Part shown: piece by piece, positions 20,597 through 29,361 of the stretch
Layout of the letters: each line of letters begins with the position of its first letter
Numbering within the stretch: the first letter of the stretch is position 1
NCBI RefSeq assembly: GCF_026004075.1
Contig: NZ_BPIK01000001.1
Location: forward strand, 1,032,041 to 1,096,040
DNA: 64,000 nt
DNA from: Meiothermus sp.
Lineage (GTDB): Bacteria > Deinococcota > Deinococci > Deinococcales > Thermaceae
Reading direction: 5' to 3'
The notes under the pieces: model-generated
The model's input: only the letters and a program-made list of their open reading frames with translations
The model's database searches: none
What the model was told of the DNA's origin: nothing
Translations under genes and position numbers: made by a program

Positions 20597-21619
20597 GTGC
20601 TAAGACTGGAACCCATTTCCGACCCCGCCATCTGGAACCAGATGGTGTCTTCGCTGCCCATTACCAGCGCATTGCAGTCGTGGGGTTGGGGCGAGGTTAA
20701 GAGACTTTCGGGCTGGCAGCCGGAGCGCTACGCGGTTTACGACAACAGCGAGCTTATCGCTGCCGCACAGCTTTTTCGCCGCAGATTTATCGGGCCTGTT
20801 TCGATGCTGTATGCCTCGAGGGGCCCCGCACTCAGGAGCATTCAAGACCTGCCCAGGGTGGTCGAGGTGCTCAAACAACAGGCACAGGGCGCGGTGTACC
20901 TGAAGCTCGAGCCCGAAACCGGCCAGCCGGCCCAGCAGGCCGCACCGGAATTCTCCCGGATGCAAATTGAGGAGACCATCCAACCCGAGTACACCATCTG
21001 GCTCGACTTAACGCTGGGCCGCGAGGGCTTGCTGGCTCAGATGGACAACATGCACCGCCGGAATACCAAACTGGCTGAAAAGCGCGTTGTGACCACCATT
21101 GAAGGCCCCGAAGCCTTCGAAGAGTTCTGGCAGCTCTTTGAGGAGACCAACCGCCGGGCCAAGCTCTTGCAGCATTCCAAAACCTACTACCAGACCGTGC
21201 TCAAGGAGATGAATCAGCCCTTGGGGCAGGCCTTCATTTCGATTTCCCGACTGGAGGGCAGGGCTCTGGCCGCCGGTTTGTTTGTGGCGTTTGCCGGCAA
21301 AGTGGACTATCTCTATGGGGGCAGCAGCCGCGAGAACTCCAACGCTAAGGCCCCCAACGGTATGCACTGGGGGGCCATCAACTGGGGACTTCAGAATGGC
21401 TATCGTATCTACGATTTATGGGGGGTGCCCCGTCAGAGCGAGGGCAGCCATGCGGCCGGTATAGATGCCTTCAAAGAGGGTTTTGGCGGCAGCCGGGTGC
21501 GCTTTCCTGCTTATGACGTGGCCCTCTCGCCACTGTACGGTGTGATTAAAAAGGCCCTGCGCTGGCGTAAAAACTGGGTCAACTATCGCACCCGTGGCAC
21601 AACCCGCGATGTGCTCTGA
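20597..21619 (+). CDS. FemX/FemAB-like peptidoglycan bridge aminoacyltransferase
   Basis: A 340-residue GNAT-fold protein of the FemABX family, which adds amino acids from aminoacyl-tRNA to the stem peptide of lipid II. Seen: ITSALQSWGWGEVKRLSGWQPERYAVYD (the usual N-terminal opening), YTIWLDLTLGREGLLAQMDNMHRRNTKLAEKR, EEFWQLFEETNRRAKL, and AGLFVAFAGKVDYLYGGSSRENSNAKAPNGMHWGAINWG followed by YDLWGVP, the family's second-domain signature. Start is GTG at 20597. Thermus-type walls carry glycine bridges, which fits. It is a single gene with TACAAT (20583-20588) close before it, so the message may have a very short leader. Confidence 0.85.
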   Translation: MLRLEPISDPAIWNQMVSSLPITSALQSWGWGEVKRLSGWQPERYAVYDNSELIAAAQLFRRRFIGPVSMLYASRGPALRSIQDLPRVVEVLKQQAQGAVYLKLEPETGQPAQQAAPEFSRMQIEETIQPEYTIWLDLTLGREGLLAQMDNMHRRNTKLAEKRVVTTIEGPEAFEEFWQLFEETNRRAKLLQHSKTYYQTVLKEMNQPLGQAFISISRLEGRALAAGLFVAFAGKVDYLYGGSSRENSNAKAPNGMHWGAINWGLQNGYRIYDLWGVPRQSEGSHAAGIDAFKEGFGGSRVRFPAYDVALSPLYGVIKKALRWRKNWVNYRTRGTTRDVL

Positions 21620-21729
21620 ATGCACTATGGGAAGCTCGTTCCCTAACGCGTCGCAACAAAACAGACATCTACGCTTCTGACTACTTCCTCGATGTTTGAA
21701 CCGCTCCGTAGTCGAGAGTGGCTAGTGTG

Positions 21730-21864
21730 ATACGCATTTCGGTAGTATCGTTCACTTAGACAAGCCTAAACGATACTACCGAAATGCTTTTCTACTCCCT
21801 TCGGTCGGCTTGAGTCCTTCACCGCTGGGCGTAGTCAGAGGTGAAGGACTCAAGCGGAAACGGT
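21730..21864 (+). repeat. 135-bp double-hairpin repeat element, copy 1
   Basis: First hairpin: GCATTTCGGTAGTATCGTT (21734-21752), 16-base loop, perfect 19-base complement (21769-21787). Linker: TTTTCTACTCCCTTCGGTCGG. Second hairpin: CTTGAGTCCTTCACC (21809-21823), 16-base loop, perfect 15-base complement (21840-21854). A second copy of exactly the same length lies in opposite orientation at 27066-27200. It has no open reading frame and looks like a MITE- or REP/BIME-type element. It fills most of the gap 21620-21895. Confidence 0.88.
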
Positions 21865-21895
21865 ATGAGCAGTGCTGTAGTGAGCCGATCGGTTT

Positions 21896-22498
21896 TTATG
21901 TGAGCTGATGCAGGGTTTGTGCTTGCAACCGATGCCGGAGCGCTAAAAAAAGCTCGGCTGTGGCCAGCGCATCCCACAGAGCATGGTGCTCGAGGTGGCC
22001 GGGCAGTCCAAAAATAGCCCTGGCGGCTCCCAGTGCGCTGGGGTAGGGCCGGCTGTAGGGCTCGAGCTGCCTTCTTCGCTCGTTGAGCCGGGCCAGCAGC
22101 ACTGTCGTATCCACTACCAGGGGCTTTGCCCAGGGCCGGCCTAAAGCTCTACAGCTTTGCTTCAAAAACCCCAAATCAATTGAACTAAAGTGCAACACCA
22201 GCACATCCCGGTTTATTCGCCGCTGTACCTCGTCGAGCACCTGTGCCAGGGGTGGCGCCGTCTCTAGTTCGCCGGGCAGGATATGGTGAGCCTTAATGCC
22301 CTCGATCGAGAGGGTCTCGGGCCGGGCCGGGCGCACCAGGCTGTAGTAGTGCGCGCCAAACTCGATCACCCCGCTGCGGATGGGCACCATCCCCACCGAC
22401 AGAATCTGATCGGATGGCTCCAGGCCGCTGGTTTCCAGATCCAGGGCCCAGTAGTTGACCTCGTTCCAGGCAGGGCTTTTGCGAAAAGGCCACAGCAT
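21896..22498 (-). CDS. DnaQ-family 3'-5' exonuclease
   Basis: A 200-residue DEDDh exonuclease: YWALDLETSGLEPSDQILSVGMVPI (Exo I, D-x-E), VLVLHFSSIDLGFLKQSC (Exo II with Asp) and EHHALWDALATAEL (Exo III, H-x4-D). It resembles the stand-alone epsilon-like exonucleases that are found beside CNB-CBS-DUF294 proteins and acetate symporters rather than replicative polymerase subunits. The gene starts 10 bases after the stop of that DUF294 gene and is therefore the last gene of the acetate-linked operon. Its substrate is not known from sequence; a small RNA or nucleotide-like substrate is as possible as DNA. Confidence 0.87.
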   Translation of the reverse strand: MLWPFRKSPAWNEVNYWALDLETSGLEPSDQILSVGMVPIRSGVIEFGAHYYSLVRPARPETLSIEGIKAHHILPGELETAPPLAQVLDEVQRRINRDVLVLHFSSIDLGFLKQSCRALGRPWAKPLVVDTTVLLARLNERRRQLEPYSRPYPSALGAARAIFGLPGHLEHHALWDALATAELFLALRHRLQAQTLHQLT

Positions 22499-22508
22499 GA
22501 GCGGTACA

Positions 22509-24314
22509 TTAACCCAGACGGTCGGTGTGGAAGCGCTGGCTCATGGCCTCCTGCATCTCGCGGATCTGCAAAAAGGCCTCCTTGAGGTGTCGGCGCTCGA
22601 GCGAGGAAAGCTGATCCAGTTGAATCTTGTTGCTGGGGGCAAGCCCCTGTCGCATGCTGGCGAGTTGCTGACGTAGCCGGAGGCGCATCAGAAAACCGAA
22701 GGCTTCGATCAGAGTTTCGGCTCCTTCCTGGCTTAGCTTGTTCTCGCGGGCAGCAGCCCGCAGGCGCTCGACCGTGCCCTTGGCCAGGCTGCCGGCTTCC
22801 AGGGCATGCACGCGGGCCAGGCTTACGATGGGGGCAATGCCCCCCTTTTTGATATCCACCCCGCCGTCTTCCTCCCGAATTTTCCGGAAAAACCCGATGG
22901 GAGGCCGGAACTGCACCGAAGCCTTGGCCAGGTGTGCGAGAAAGATGGCGTGCGTGCTACTGGAAGCCACAATTTTTTCCAGCGGTTCCAGTGAAAGCGC
23001 ACCATAGACCTTGCGAAAATCGAAGAAAATCTGGGCCTCGAGCAGCTCCTGGGGGGTGGGGGTCTCGACCCAGTGCTGGAAGAGCTTTTGCCACTCTGTA
23101 AGGGGTTTGTGCCAGTGGGTGGCCATGTAGCCGCCGGGGCAGGGTGGGAAGCCGGCTTGTATCAAGCCACCAACTACATACTCTGCCAGTTCGGCGAAAT
23201 ACCGCTGGGCTTCGGGGGACTCTTCGGCGTAGACCAGGGCGTTGTCCTGGTCGGTGAGCAGAGCCTGCTCCATGCGCCCTTCGGAGCCAAAGACCATCCA
23301 GGCATAGGGTGTGGGGGCTGGCCCCAGGCGCTCTTCGGCCTGGCGCAGCAGAATACGAATTAGCTGATCGTTGAGGGAGCTGACGCTGCGGCCAATCTCG
23401 CTGGCCCCCAGGCCTCCCGCCAGCAGCGACTCGGCGATGCCGCTCAGCTCTTTGGCATAGCCTTTCAGGTCATCCAGGCTGCGGGTGCGCTCGAGCCGCC
23501 GCAACAGGTGCAGGGGGCTGCGGGCCTGCTGGCGCATGAAGACCGTATCGGTCACCAAACCCACAATCTGGCCGTCTTGCTCCAGGGGTAGATGGTGAAT
23601 GCCCTGCTCGACCATAAAGGCCAGGGCCTCGAACAGGGGTGTACTGGCGGGCAGGGTTTTGGCCGGGGCGCTCATCACTTCCACCAGAGGGGTTTCGGGG
23701 CCTTTCCCCTCGGCCAGCACCCGGTTGCGCAGGTCGCGGTCGGTCAGGATGCCCATCGGACTGCCCTCGACCAATACCGAACTGATTTGATGCTTTCGCA
23801 TGACCTGCGCCGCTTCCTGCACCGTGGCGCTACGGGCTACAAAGACCGGGGGCCGTGTCACCAGCTCACCTACTGCCAGGCTTAGATCAATGTTGACGAT
23901 CCTGGGCTCCTGGCTTGGCGCTACCAGGCGCAGACGCTCGGCCAGGCCTTTGGTAAAAAACTCGGCAAACGGTGGATGCTCCAAAAGCCTACGAAAAACC
24001 GCTTCGGGCCAGCGATAAACCAGCAGGTCGTCCTCGGCCACGACGTCGAAGGCGGGCGCATCCTGCGAGATAAGGGAGGGATAACCGAAGATATCTCCCT
24101 CTTCCAGGTGGATTACCGTCCGACCGTCGCGCTCGAGGCGGGCCATACCTTTGCGAATCATGTAGAGGTGCTGGCTTTTGGGGCCGTTGCGCTCCAGAAC
24201 CTTGCTGTCCTTGGGGAAAAATGCAATTTCCAAACCCCGTTCTACCTGGCCTAGGGTCTCGCTGGGTAGCAGGTTAAACGGGGCGTGCGCACGAACGAAC
24301 TCGAGCGGGTTCAC
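22509..24314 (-). CDS. CNB-CBS-DUF294 signalling protein with nucleotidyltransferase-like domain
   Basis: 601 residues from GTG 24314, which lies four bases after the preceding stop; an ATG 19 codons upstream would overlap the neighbour by 53 bases. Domains: cyclic-nucleotide-binding domain (1-130, HLYMIRKGMARLERDGRTVIHLEEGDIFGYPSLI), two CBS repeats (about 150-270, TVQEAAQVMRKHQISSVLV...GILTDRDLRNRV and LFEALAFMVEQGIHHLPL), then the DUF294 nucleotidyltransferase-like part (YAWMVFGSEGRMEQALLTDQDNALVY, a G-S-x-G-R...D-x-D motif as in GlnD) and a helical C-terminal domain. GlnD-like sensing of nucleotides is a reasonable guess; the target may be the adjacent symporter. Confidence 0.88.
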   Translation of the reverse strand: MNPLEFVRAHAPFNLLPSETLGQVERGLEIAFFPKDSKVLERNGPKSQHLYMIRKGMARLERDGRTVIHLEEGDIFGYPSLISQDAPAFDVVAEDDLLVYRWPEAVFRRLLEHPPFAEFFTKGLAERLRLVAPSQEPRIVNIDLSLAVGELVTRPPVFVARSATVQEAAQVMRKHQISSVLVEGSPMGILTDRDLRNRVLAEGKGPETPLVEVMSAPAKTLPASTPLFEALAFMVEQGIHHLPLEQDGQIVGLVTDTVFMRQQARSPLHLLRRLERTRSLDDLKGYAKELSGIAESLLAGGLGASEIGRSVSSLNDQLIRILLRQAEERLGPAPTPYAWMVFGSEGRMEQALLTDQDNALVYAEESPEAQRYFAELAEYVVGGLIQAGFPPCPGGYMATHWHKPLTEWQKLFQHWVETPTPQELLEAQIFFDFRKVYGALSLEPLEKIVASSSTHAIFLAHLAKASVQFRPPIGFFRKIREEDGGVDIKKGGIAPIVSLARVHALEAGSLAKGTVERLRAAARENKLSQEGAETLIEAFGFLMRLRLRQQLASMRQGLAPSNKIQLDQLSSLERRHLKEAFLQIREMQEAMSQRFHTDRLG

Positions 24315-24318
24315 GGTT

Positions 24319-24756
24319 CTATTTTGCCGACTTTGCCGGGGAGTTTTGCCCCTCTTCCGGTAGCCGGACAATCAGACCCGAACTGAGCCATGCCGATAAC
24401 GGCAGAATGATGCTCAAAGCCTGATTGGCCCCGGAAAAAACCTGTAAGGCGTAGCCAAACAGCAAAGCGGGAAGCAACATGAAAAAGATGCGGAAAATGC
24501 GCTCGAGTCCAGGTTTAGGCGGTAGGGGCCAGAAGCGCGAAAACACCAACCCCAGCAACCCCCCAAGCATCACCGCTGTGGCAATACGTAAGAGGTCGAG
24601 CGGGGTGGGGAAAGGCCAGCCAGTCAGGTAATGTCCGACCGCGTAAAACAAAAATAAAAATGCTGAAATACCCACCAACAGCCGTAACAAGCGCAGCGTT
24701 AGATTGGGGGGCACGTATATGTTGCTTTTCTTGAGCGATTCGAAGTTTTTGTTCAT
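24319..24756 (-). CDS. small membrane protein of unknown function
   Basis: 145 residues with four probable transmembrane helices: LLRLLVGISAFLFLFYAVGHYL, LLRIATAVMLGGLLGLVFSRFW, IFRIFFMLLPALLFGYALQVF and ANQALSIILPLSAWLSSGLIV. The first 25 residues (MNKNFESLKKSNIYVPPNLT) are polar. I do not recognise a family. It lies between the symporter gene (74 bases upstream) and the DUF294 gene (4 bases downstream) on the same strand, so it belongs to the acetate-linked operon and could be an accessory subunit. Confidence 0.75.
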   Translation of the reverse strand: MNKNFESLKKSNIYVPPNLTLRLLRLLVGISAFLFLFYAVGHYLTGWPFPTPLDLLRIATAVMLGGLLGLVFSRFWPLPPKPGLERIFRIFFMLLPALLFGYALQVFSGANQALSIILPLSAWLSSGLIVRLPEEGQNSPAKSAK

Positions 24757-24830
24757 GGCTGTAAGGTAATCCTATAGCACTCTCAAACCCAAAACGTGTG
24801 GGGGTGGGAAAACCCACCCCCAAGATTGTT

Positions 24831-26558
24831 TTAGTGATAATGCGCATCCTTGGCGCCGCGCGGAATCCGCACCGATTCGACCAAATCCTGTACTTCTTTG
24901 GGCGGTTCGGGGGTCATACGCGAGACAAAGTAGGTGATCACGAAGTTGAGCAGCATTCCTACCGTGCCAATGCCCTCGGGGCTTACACCCAGGAACCAGC
25001 GGGGCATACCAAAGTAGCTGGTGCCAATTATGTAGAACGCTGTGAAGACCAACCCCACAATCATGCCGGTAATGGCCCCCTCGCGGGTGGTGCGCTTGTC
25101 AAAGATGCCCAGCAGGATGGCCGGGAAAAAGCTGCTCGCTGCCAGCCCGAAGGCAAATGCCACCAATTGCGCGATAAAACCTGGTGGGTTTTGGCCAAAA
25201 TATCCGGCAATCAGCACTGCCAGCAAGATACCTACACGGGCTACCAGCAGACGCTGCCCCTCGGAGGCCCTTGGGTTGATGATGCGGTAGTACAGGTCGT
25301 GTGAGAGCGCCGAGGAGATCACAATCAGCAGTCCCGACGCCGTGGAAAGCGCCGCGGCCAGACCACCTGCCGCTACCAGGGCGATGATCAGCGGGGCCAG
25401 CTTGGCCACCTCGGGCGTGGAGAGCACGATGATGTCGTTGTTGATGAACACCTCGTTGGCGCTGGTGGTGTCGGGGTTGTTTACGTCGGGACGGGTAGTG
25501 CCGGGTATGAACTTGAAGGCGTTGCCCTTGGCGATGGTAATGGTGCCGTTGTTATCTTTGTCTACAAAGCGCAACAACCCGGTTTTTTCCCACTTGGCTA
25601 CCCAGTCAATTTGCCGTACCTCCTCAAAGGTTTTGCCGTGCAGGGTATTAATCAGGTTGTAACGAGCAAACACCGAGATGGCCGGAGCGGTGGTGTAGAG
25701 CAGAGCGATGAAGAGCAAGGCCCAGCCAGCGGAGGCGCGTGCGTCCTTGACCGTGGGTACGGTGTAGAAGCGAATGATTACGTGGGGCAACCCAGCCGTA
25801 CCAAACATCAAACATGCCGTAATCAGCAGGATATTCAGCATGTCGAAGCGCTGGAACGGTTGCGTATACTGAGTAAAGCCCAGGTCTACCTGTAGCTGGT
25901 TGAGCCGGGTGGTGATGTCGCTAAACGTCAGGGCCAGTTGCGGGATGGGATTGCCGGTGAGGATGCTGGCGATGGCTACCGCTGGAATCAGGTAGGCGAT
26001 AATCAGCACCGTGTACTGGGCTACCTGTGTCCAGGTGATGCCTTTCATTCCGCCCAGCACAGCAAACAGTGCGGTCACGGCCACCCCAACCCACAATCCG
26101 GTAACACTGGGCACCCCCAGGTAGCGGGCGAAAACCGTACCTACCCCCACGAGCTGCGGGATCACGTAGGTGAACGAGACAAACACCGCAGCCACCACAG
26201 CCACCACACGCGCGGTTTGGGAGTAGTAGCGGTCGCCCACGAAGTCCGGTACGGTAAATTTGCCGAACTTGCGTAGGTATGGAGCCAGGAGCAACGCCAG
26301 CAACACGTAACCGCCCGTCCAGCCCATCAGGTAGATGGTGCCGTCGTAGCCCAGGGTAGATATCAGGCCCGCCATCGAGATAAAGCTGGCCGCGCTCATC
26401 CAGTCGGCGGCGGTGGCCATACCGTTGGCGATGGGAGGAACCCCACGTCCGGCCACGTAAAAGCCCTCGGTCTCACGCACGCGCGCCCAGATGCCAATCC
26501 CCACGTACAGGCCGAAGGTCAGGAGCACAATGATCCAGGTCCAAAGTTCTACACTCAC
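24831..26558 (-). CDS. sodium:solute symporter, probably acetate (ActP-like)
   Basis: A member of the SSS family of about 575 residues with 13 or more membrane helices. Seen: GFYVAGRGVPPIANGMATAADWMSAASFISMAGLI (the SSS signature near residues 30-65), LGGMKGITWTQVAQYTVLI, FGTAGLPHVIIRFYTV and AAALSTASGLLIVISSALSHDLYY (sodium-site helix). An extramembrane insert (LHGKTFEEVRQ...NPDTTSANEVF, about 305-370) is typical of the VC_2705-like subfamily that pairs with a DUF4212 subunit. The GTG at 26558 is the best start because AGGGGG lies seven bases before it; a TTG two codons earlier is less likely. The genes around it point to acetate or another short carboxylate as the substrate. Confidence 0.9.
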   Translation of the reverse strand: MSVELWTWIIVLLTFGLYVGIGIWARVRETEGFYVAGRGVPPIANGMATAADWMSAASFISMAGLISTLGYDGTIYLMGWTGGYVLLALLLAPYLRKFGKFTVPDFVGDRYYSQTARVVAVVAAVFVSFTYVIPQLVGVGTVFARYLGVPSVTGLWVGVAVTALFAVLGGMKGITWTQVAQYTVLIIAYLIPAVAIASILTGNPIPQLALTFSDITTRLNQLQVDLGFTQYTQPFQRFDMLNILLITACLMFGTAGLPHVIIRFYTVPTVKDARASAGWALLFIALLYTTAPAISVFARYNLINTLHGKTFEEVRQIDWVAKWEKTGLLRFVDKDNNGTITIAKGNAFKFIPGTTRPDVNNPDTTSANEVFINNDIIVLSTPEVAKLAPLIIALVAAGGLAAALSTASGLLIVISSALSHDLYYRIINPRASEGQRLLVARVGILLAVLIAGYFGQNPPGFIAQLVAFAFGLAASSFFPAILLGIFDKRTTREGAITGMIVGLVFTAFYIIGTSYFGMPRWFLGVSPEGIGTVGMLLNFVITYFVSRMTPEPPKEVQDLVESVRIPRGAKDAHYH

Positions 26559-26569
26559 TGGCAACCCCC

Positions 26570-26824
26570 TTATTCGTGTACGTCGAACTGCTGGTCAATC
26601 TTGTTCATCTGGGAAACGTAGATGAAGATCAAGATGACGAAGATGATGATGGAGCCTTGGTGAGCAAACCAGAAGCCCAGCGGAACTGACCCGAACTTGA
26701 TGTTGTTGAGCACGTTTACCAACAAAATCCCAAAGCCGTAAGAGACCACTGCCCAGACGATGAGCAGGTTACGGATCAGGGTAATGTTGGCCTTCCAGTA
26801 CGCGTCGGCCTTTGCTTTATCCAT
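26570..26824 (-). CDS. DUF4212 small subunit of sodium:solute symporter
   Basis: 84 residues from ATG 26824 (ATGGAGGTAGGC before it). The start matches the family: MDKAKADAYWKANITLIRNLLIVWAVVSYGFGILLV, then LGFWFAHQGSIIIFVILIFIYVSQMNKIDQQF. Two helices, with the conserved YW-N and FWFAHQGSI motifs. Members of the family always sit just before the large SSS subunit, as here with an 11-base spacing. Confidence 0.93.
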   Translation of the reverse strand: MDKAKADAYWKANITLIRNLLIVWAVVSYGFGILLVNVLNNIKFGSVPLGFWFAHQGSIIIFVILIFIYVSQMNKIDQQFDVHE

Positions 26825-26904
26825 GCCTACCTCCATGTAGCACAAGTCCGGCCACCATAGCCAGGGGGTGGTCGCTTTTGCGCGTTTCAGACTTGCGCCA
26901 TGAA

Positions 26905-26932
26905 TCTATAGCCCTTCTATTAACCGGGTCAA
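26905..26932 (-). promoter_or_regulatory. promoter for the symporter operon
   Basis: On the minus strand TTGACC (26932-26927), 16 bases, TATAGA (26910-26905). Transcription would start near 26898, giving a leader of about 75 bases. Bases 26933-27060 hold nothing else that I recognise. Confidence 0.55.
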
Positions 26933-27065
26933 GTTATTGCCGGTTTTTGTATATATGCGAAAAGCGGTGCAATTATTTGTTTTATGAGAGCCTGGAAGGT
27001 TTACTGCGGGTGCGTTAAAGCCAGCAAAACGACCCCCATACATTCCATGGCTTTATAGCGATAAC

Positions 27066-27200
27066 ACCGTTTCTGCTTGAATCCTTCACCGCCCGCCATA
27101 GTCAGAGGCGAAGGATTCAAGCCGACCGAAGGGAGTAGAAAAGCATTTCGGTAGTATCGTTTAGGCTTGTCAAAGTGAACGATACTACCGAAATGCGTAT
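27066..27200 (-). repeat. 135-bp double-hairpin repeat element, copy 2
   Basis: Same element as 21730-21864 in reverse orientation. The GCATTTCGG hairpin differs by one loop base. The second stem reads CTTGAATCC/GGATTCAAG instead of CTTGAGTCC/GGACTCAAG, a compensated base pair, and has one mismatch. The 16-base loop of the second hairpin (27091-27106) is inverted relative to the rest. The element is flanked by 9-bp direct repeats ATAACACCG (27061-27069 and 27199-27207), which overlap its ends. Confidence 0.88.
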
Positions 27201-27248
27201 AACACCGCACGAAGTAATCTGGCAGTGCTTCCGGGTTTTATGCGGTTT

Positions 27249-27275
27249 GGGGTCGGCTGAGCTTGTCGAAGCCGG
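27249..27275. repeat. REP-like hairpin, copy B
   Basis: GGGGTCGGCTGAGCTTGTCG followed by AAGCCGG. Related to 20451-20479 and 34185-34215; the similarity with copy A extends leftwards through a 'TTTTAT-CGG' stretch. It lies between double-hairpin copy 2 and the acetyl-CoA synthetase gene; the 523 bases 26846-27368 hold this repeat, copy 2 and a promoter, but no gene. Confidence 0.5.
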
Positions 27276-27368
27276 CGTTATTTGACCTATCGGTTATTTT
27301 TGATGCTGGCTCCAGGTCGGATGTAAGCCTCGAGGCTAAGGAAAAGTTATCTCTGGATAAGTTTTTTT

Positions 27369-29252
27369 TTATTCCTCGAGCGTGCTCAAATCGCCCGGAT
27401 CCCGCCCCATCTCCTGGGCCTTGAGCAGGCGTCGCAAGATTTTTCCGCTGCGGGTCTTGGGGAGCTTGTCCAGGAAAACCAGTTCACCGGGGGTAGCAAT
27501 GGGGCCAAGCTCGAGCCGCACATGCTGCACGATTTCATCTCGCAGGGCCTCGGTTTTTTCGCGCCCCACCCGCAACACCACGAAAGCCTTGATGTTTTCT
27601 CCCTTGATGGGGTCGGGTACCCCAATTACGGCAGCCTCGGCCACCGCCGGGTGGGAGACCAGGGCGCTCTCTACGTCGGCGGTGCCAATGCGGTGTCCGG
27701 CCACGTTGAGCACATCGTCGGCACGGCCCAGCACCGTGAAGTAGCCTTCGGCGGTTTTGCTGGCTACGTCGCCAGCGGCATACACGTTGCCGGGTATTTC
27801 CGTCCAGTACTGGGTATAGCGGGCGTGATTACCCCAGACCGTGCGCATCATGTGGGGAAAGGGGCGCTTGAGCGCGAGCAAGCCACCGGTTCCGGGGGCT
27901 ATTTCGTGGCCCTCGGCATCCACCACCGTGGCCTCCACGCCGGGCAGGGGCACCCCTACAAAGCCGGGCCGGCCCTCCAGGGTGAGGGGGGTGCCCAGGG
28001 TGGGGCCGCCCAGCTCGGTCTGCCACCAGTTGTCAGCTACAAAGCCGCGCTTGCCGCCCTCCATCAGATGCTCAACCGCCCACTGCCAGGCCTCCGGGTT
28101 GAGGGGCTCGCCGGCCACCCCGATGAACCGTAGCGACGAGAGGTCGTGCCGGGCGGGCCATTCGGGACCAAACTTCATGAACATACGAACTGCCGTTGGA
28201 GCGGTAAACATTACGTTGACCCGGTAACGCTCAACGGCCTGCCACAAAGCTGCTGGGTTGGGATAGTCCGGCGCACCCTCGCGCAGCACGCTGGTGATGC
28301 CCTCGAGCAAGGGCGCATACACGATGTAGCTGTGGCCCACAATCCAGCCGATGTCCGAGGTGGCCCAGTAGACATCGGTGTCCTTCACGTCGAAAAAGGT
28401 GCGCAGGTGGTAGGCCGTGCCCACCATATAGCCCCCGTGTACGTGCAACACACCCTTGGGTTTGCCGGTGGAGCCCGAGGTGTAGAGGATAAACAGAGGG
28501 TGCTCGCTATCCAGCGGAACCGCTTCGGCCTCGGGTTGGTGCGACCAGAGCAAACTGTTGAAATCGTGAAAGCGAGGCCCCTCGGGCACGGCTTTGTTGC
28601 GGCAGAACCAGATGGTGTGAACGTCTAGGTCTTCGATGGCCTGGAGCACGATGGACTCGAGGTCTACCGGCTTGCCCCGGCGGTAACTCACGTCCCCCGC
28701 AATTACCAGCCTGGCCCCGGCGTCCACGATGCGCTCGCGCAGCGCCGAAACCCCCAGCCCGGCGTACACCACCGAGTGAATCGCGCCAATGCGGGCGCAG
28801 GCCAGCATGGCGATAATGCCCTCCAGAGTAAGAGGCATGTAGATGATCACCCGATCGCCTTTTTCTACGCCCAGACTTTTTAGCCCTGTGGCCAGGCGCG
28901 AAACCCGATCCAGAAGCTCACCGTAGGTAAGCTTCTGCTCGCTACCGTCTTCGCTCAGGTATAAAAGCGCGACCTGGTTGCGCTTGGAACCCTGGGCATG
29001 GCGATCCAGGGCGTTGTAGGTGATGTTGGTCTGGCCGCCCACGAACCACCGGTGGTCGGGGAAGTTCCACTCCAGCACCTGCTCAAAGGGCCGGAACCAG
29101 TGAAACCGCCGGGCCTGTTCCCCCCAGAACGCCTCGGGGTCTTGCAGGCTGCGGCGGTATTCGGCCCAGAAGTCGGGGACGTTGGCGTGCTGCCGCAGGT
29201 TTTCGGGGGCCTGGTAGCTGACCTTGGATTTTAGCAGTTGCTCGAGTTCCAT
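27369..29252 (-). CDS. AMP-forming acetyl-CoA synthetase homologue
   Basis: 627 residues of the ANL adenylating family, acetyl-CoA synthetase branch. Seen: EAFWGEQARRFHWFRPFEQVLEWNFPDHRWFVGGQTNITYNALDRH (the ACS N-terminal region), [24 protein letters not shown] (P-loop), DIGWIVGHSYIVYAPLLEG, DNWWQTELGGP (ACS motif) and KTRSGKILRRLLKAQE, which contains the catalytic lysine that is acetylated in Acs. It is more similar to the ACS half of the next gene than to the divergent acs, so the two look like duplicates; the true substrate could be propionate or another short acid. GGAG precedes the ATG at 29252. Confidence 0.88.
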   Translation of the reverse strand: MELEQLLKSKVSYQAPENLRQHANVPDFWAEYRRSLQDPEAFWGEQARRFHWFRPFEQVLEWNFPDHRWFVGGQTNITYNALDRHAQGSKRNQVALLYLSEDGSEQKLTYGELLDRVSRLATGLKSLGVEKGDRVIIYMPLTLEGIIAMLACARIGAIHSVVYAGLGVSALRERIVDAGARLVIAGDVSYRRGKPVDLESIVLQAIEDLDVHTIWFCRNKAVPEGPRFHDFNSLLWSHQPEAEAVPLDSEHPLFILYTSGSTGKPKGVLHVHGGYMVGTAYHLRTFFDVKDTDVYWATSDIGWIVGHSYIVYAPLLEGITSVLREGAPDYPNPAALWQAVERYRVNVMFTAPTAVRMFMKFGPEWPARHDLSSLRFIGVAGEPLNPEAWQWAVEHLMEGGKRGFVADNWWQTELGGPTLGTPLTLEGRPGFVGVPLPGVEATVVDAEGHEIAPGTGGLLALKRPFPHMMRTVWGNHARYTQYWTEIPGNVYAAGDVASKTAEGYFTVLGRADDVLNVAGHRIGTADVESALVSHPAVAEAAVIGVPDPIKGENIKAFVVLRVGREKTEALRDEIVQHVRLELGPIATPGELVFLDKLPKTRSGKILRRLLKAQEMGRDPGDLSTLEE

Positions 29253-29361
29253 AGGGGCGTCTCCTGTTCTGGCAGAATTATGTGCATTGAGGGTTTCAGT
29301 GGTTTTCCGAGCGTGGTAACGGGCTTTTTCTGGATTTGAGCCGGGAAGTCCTCGCGCTTGC

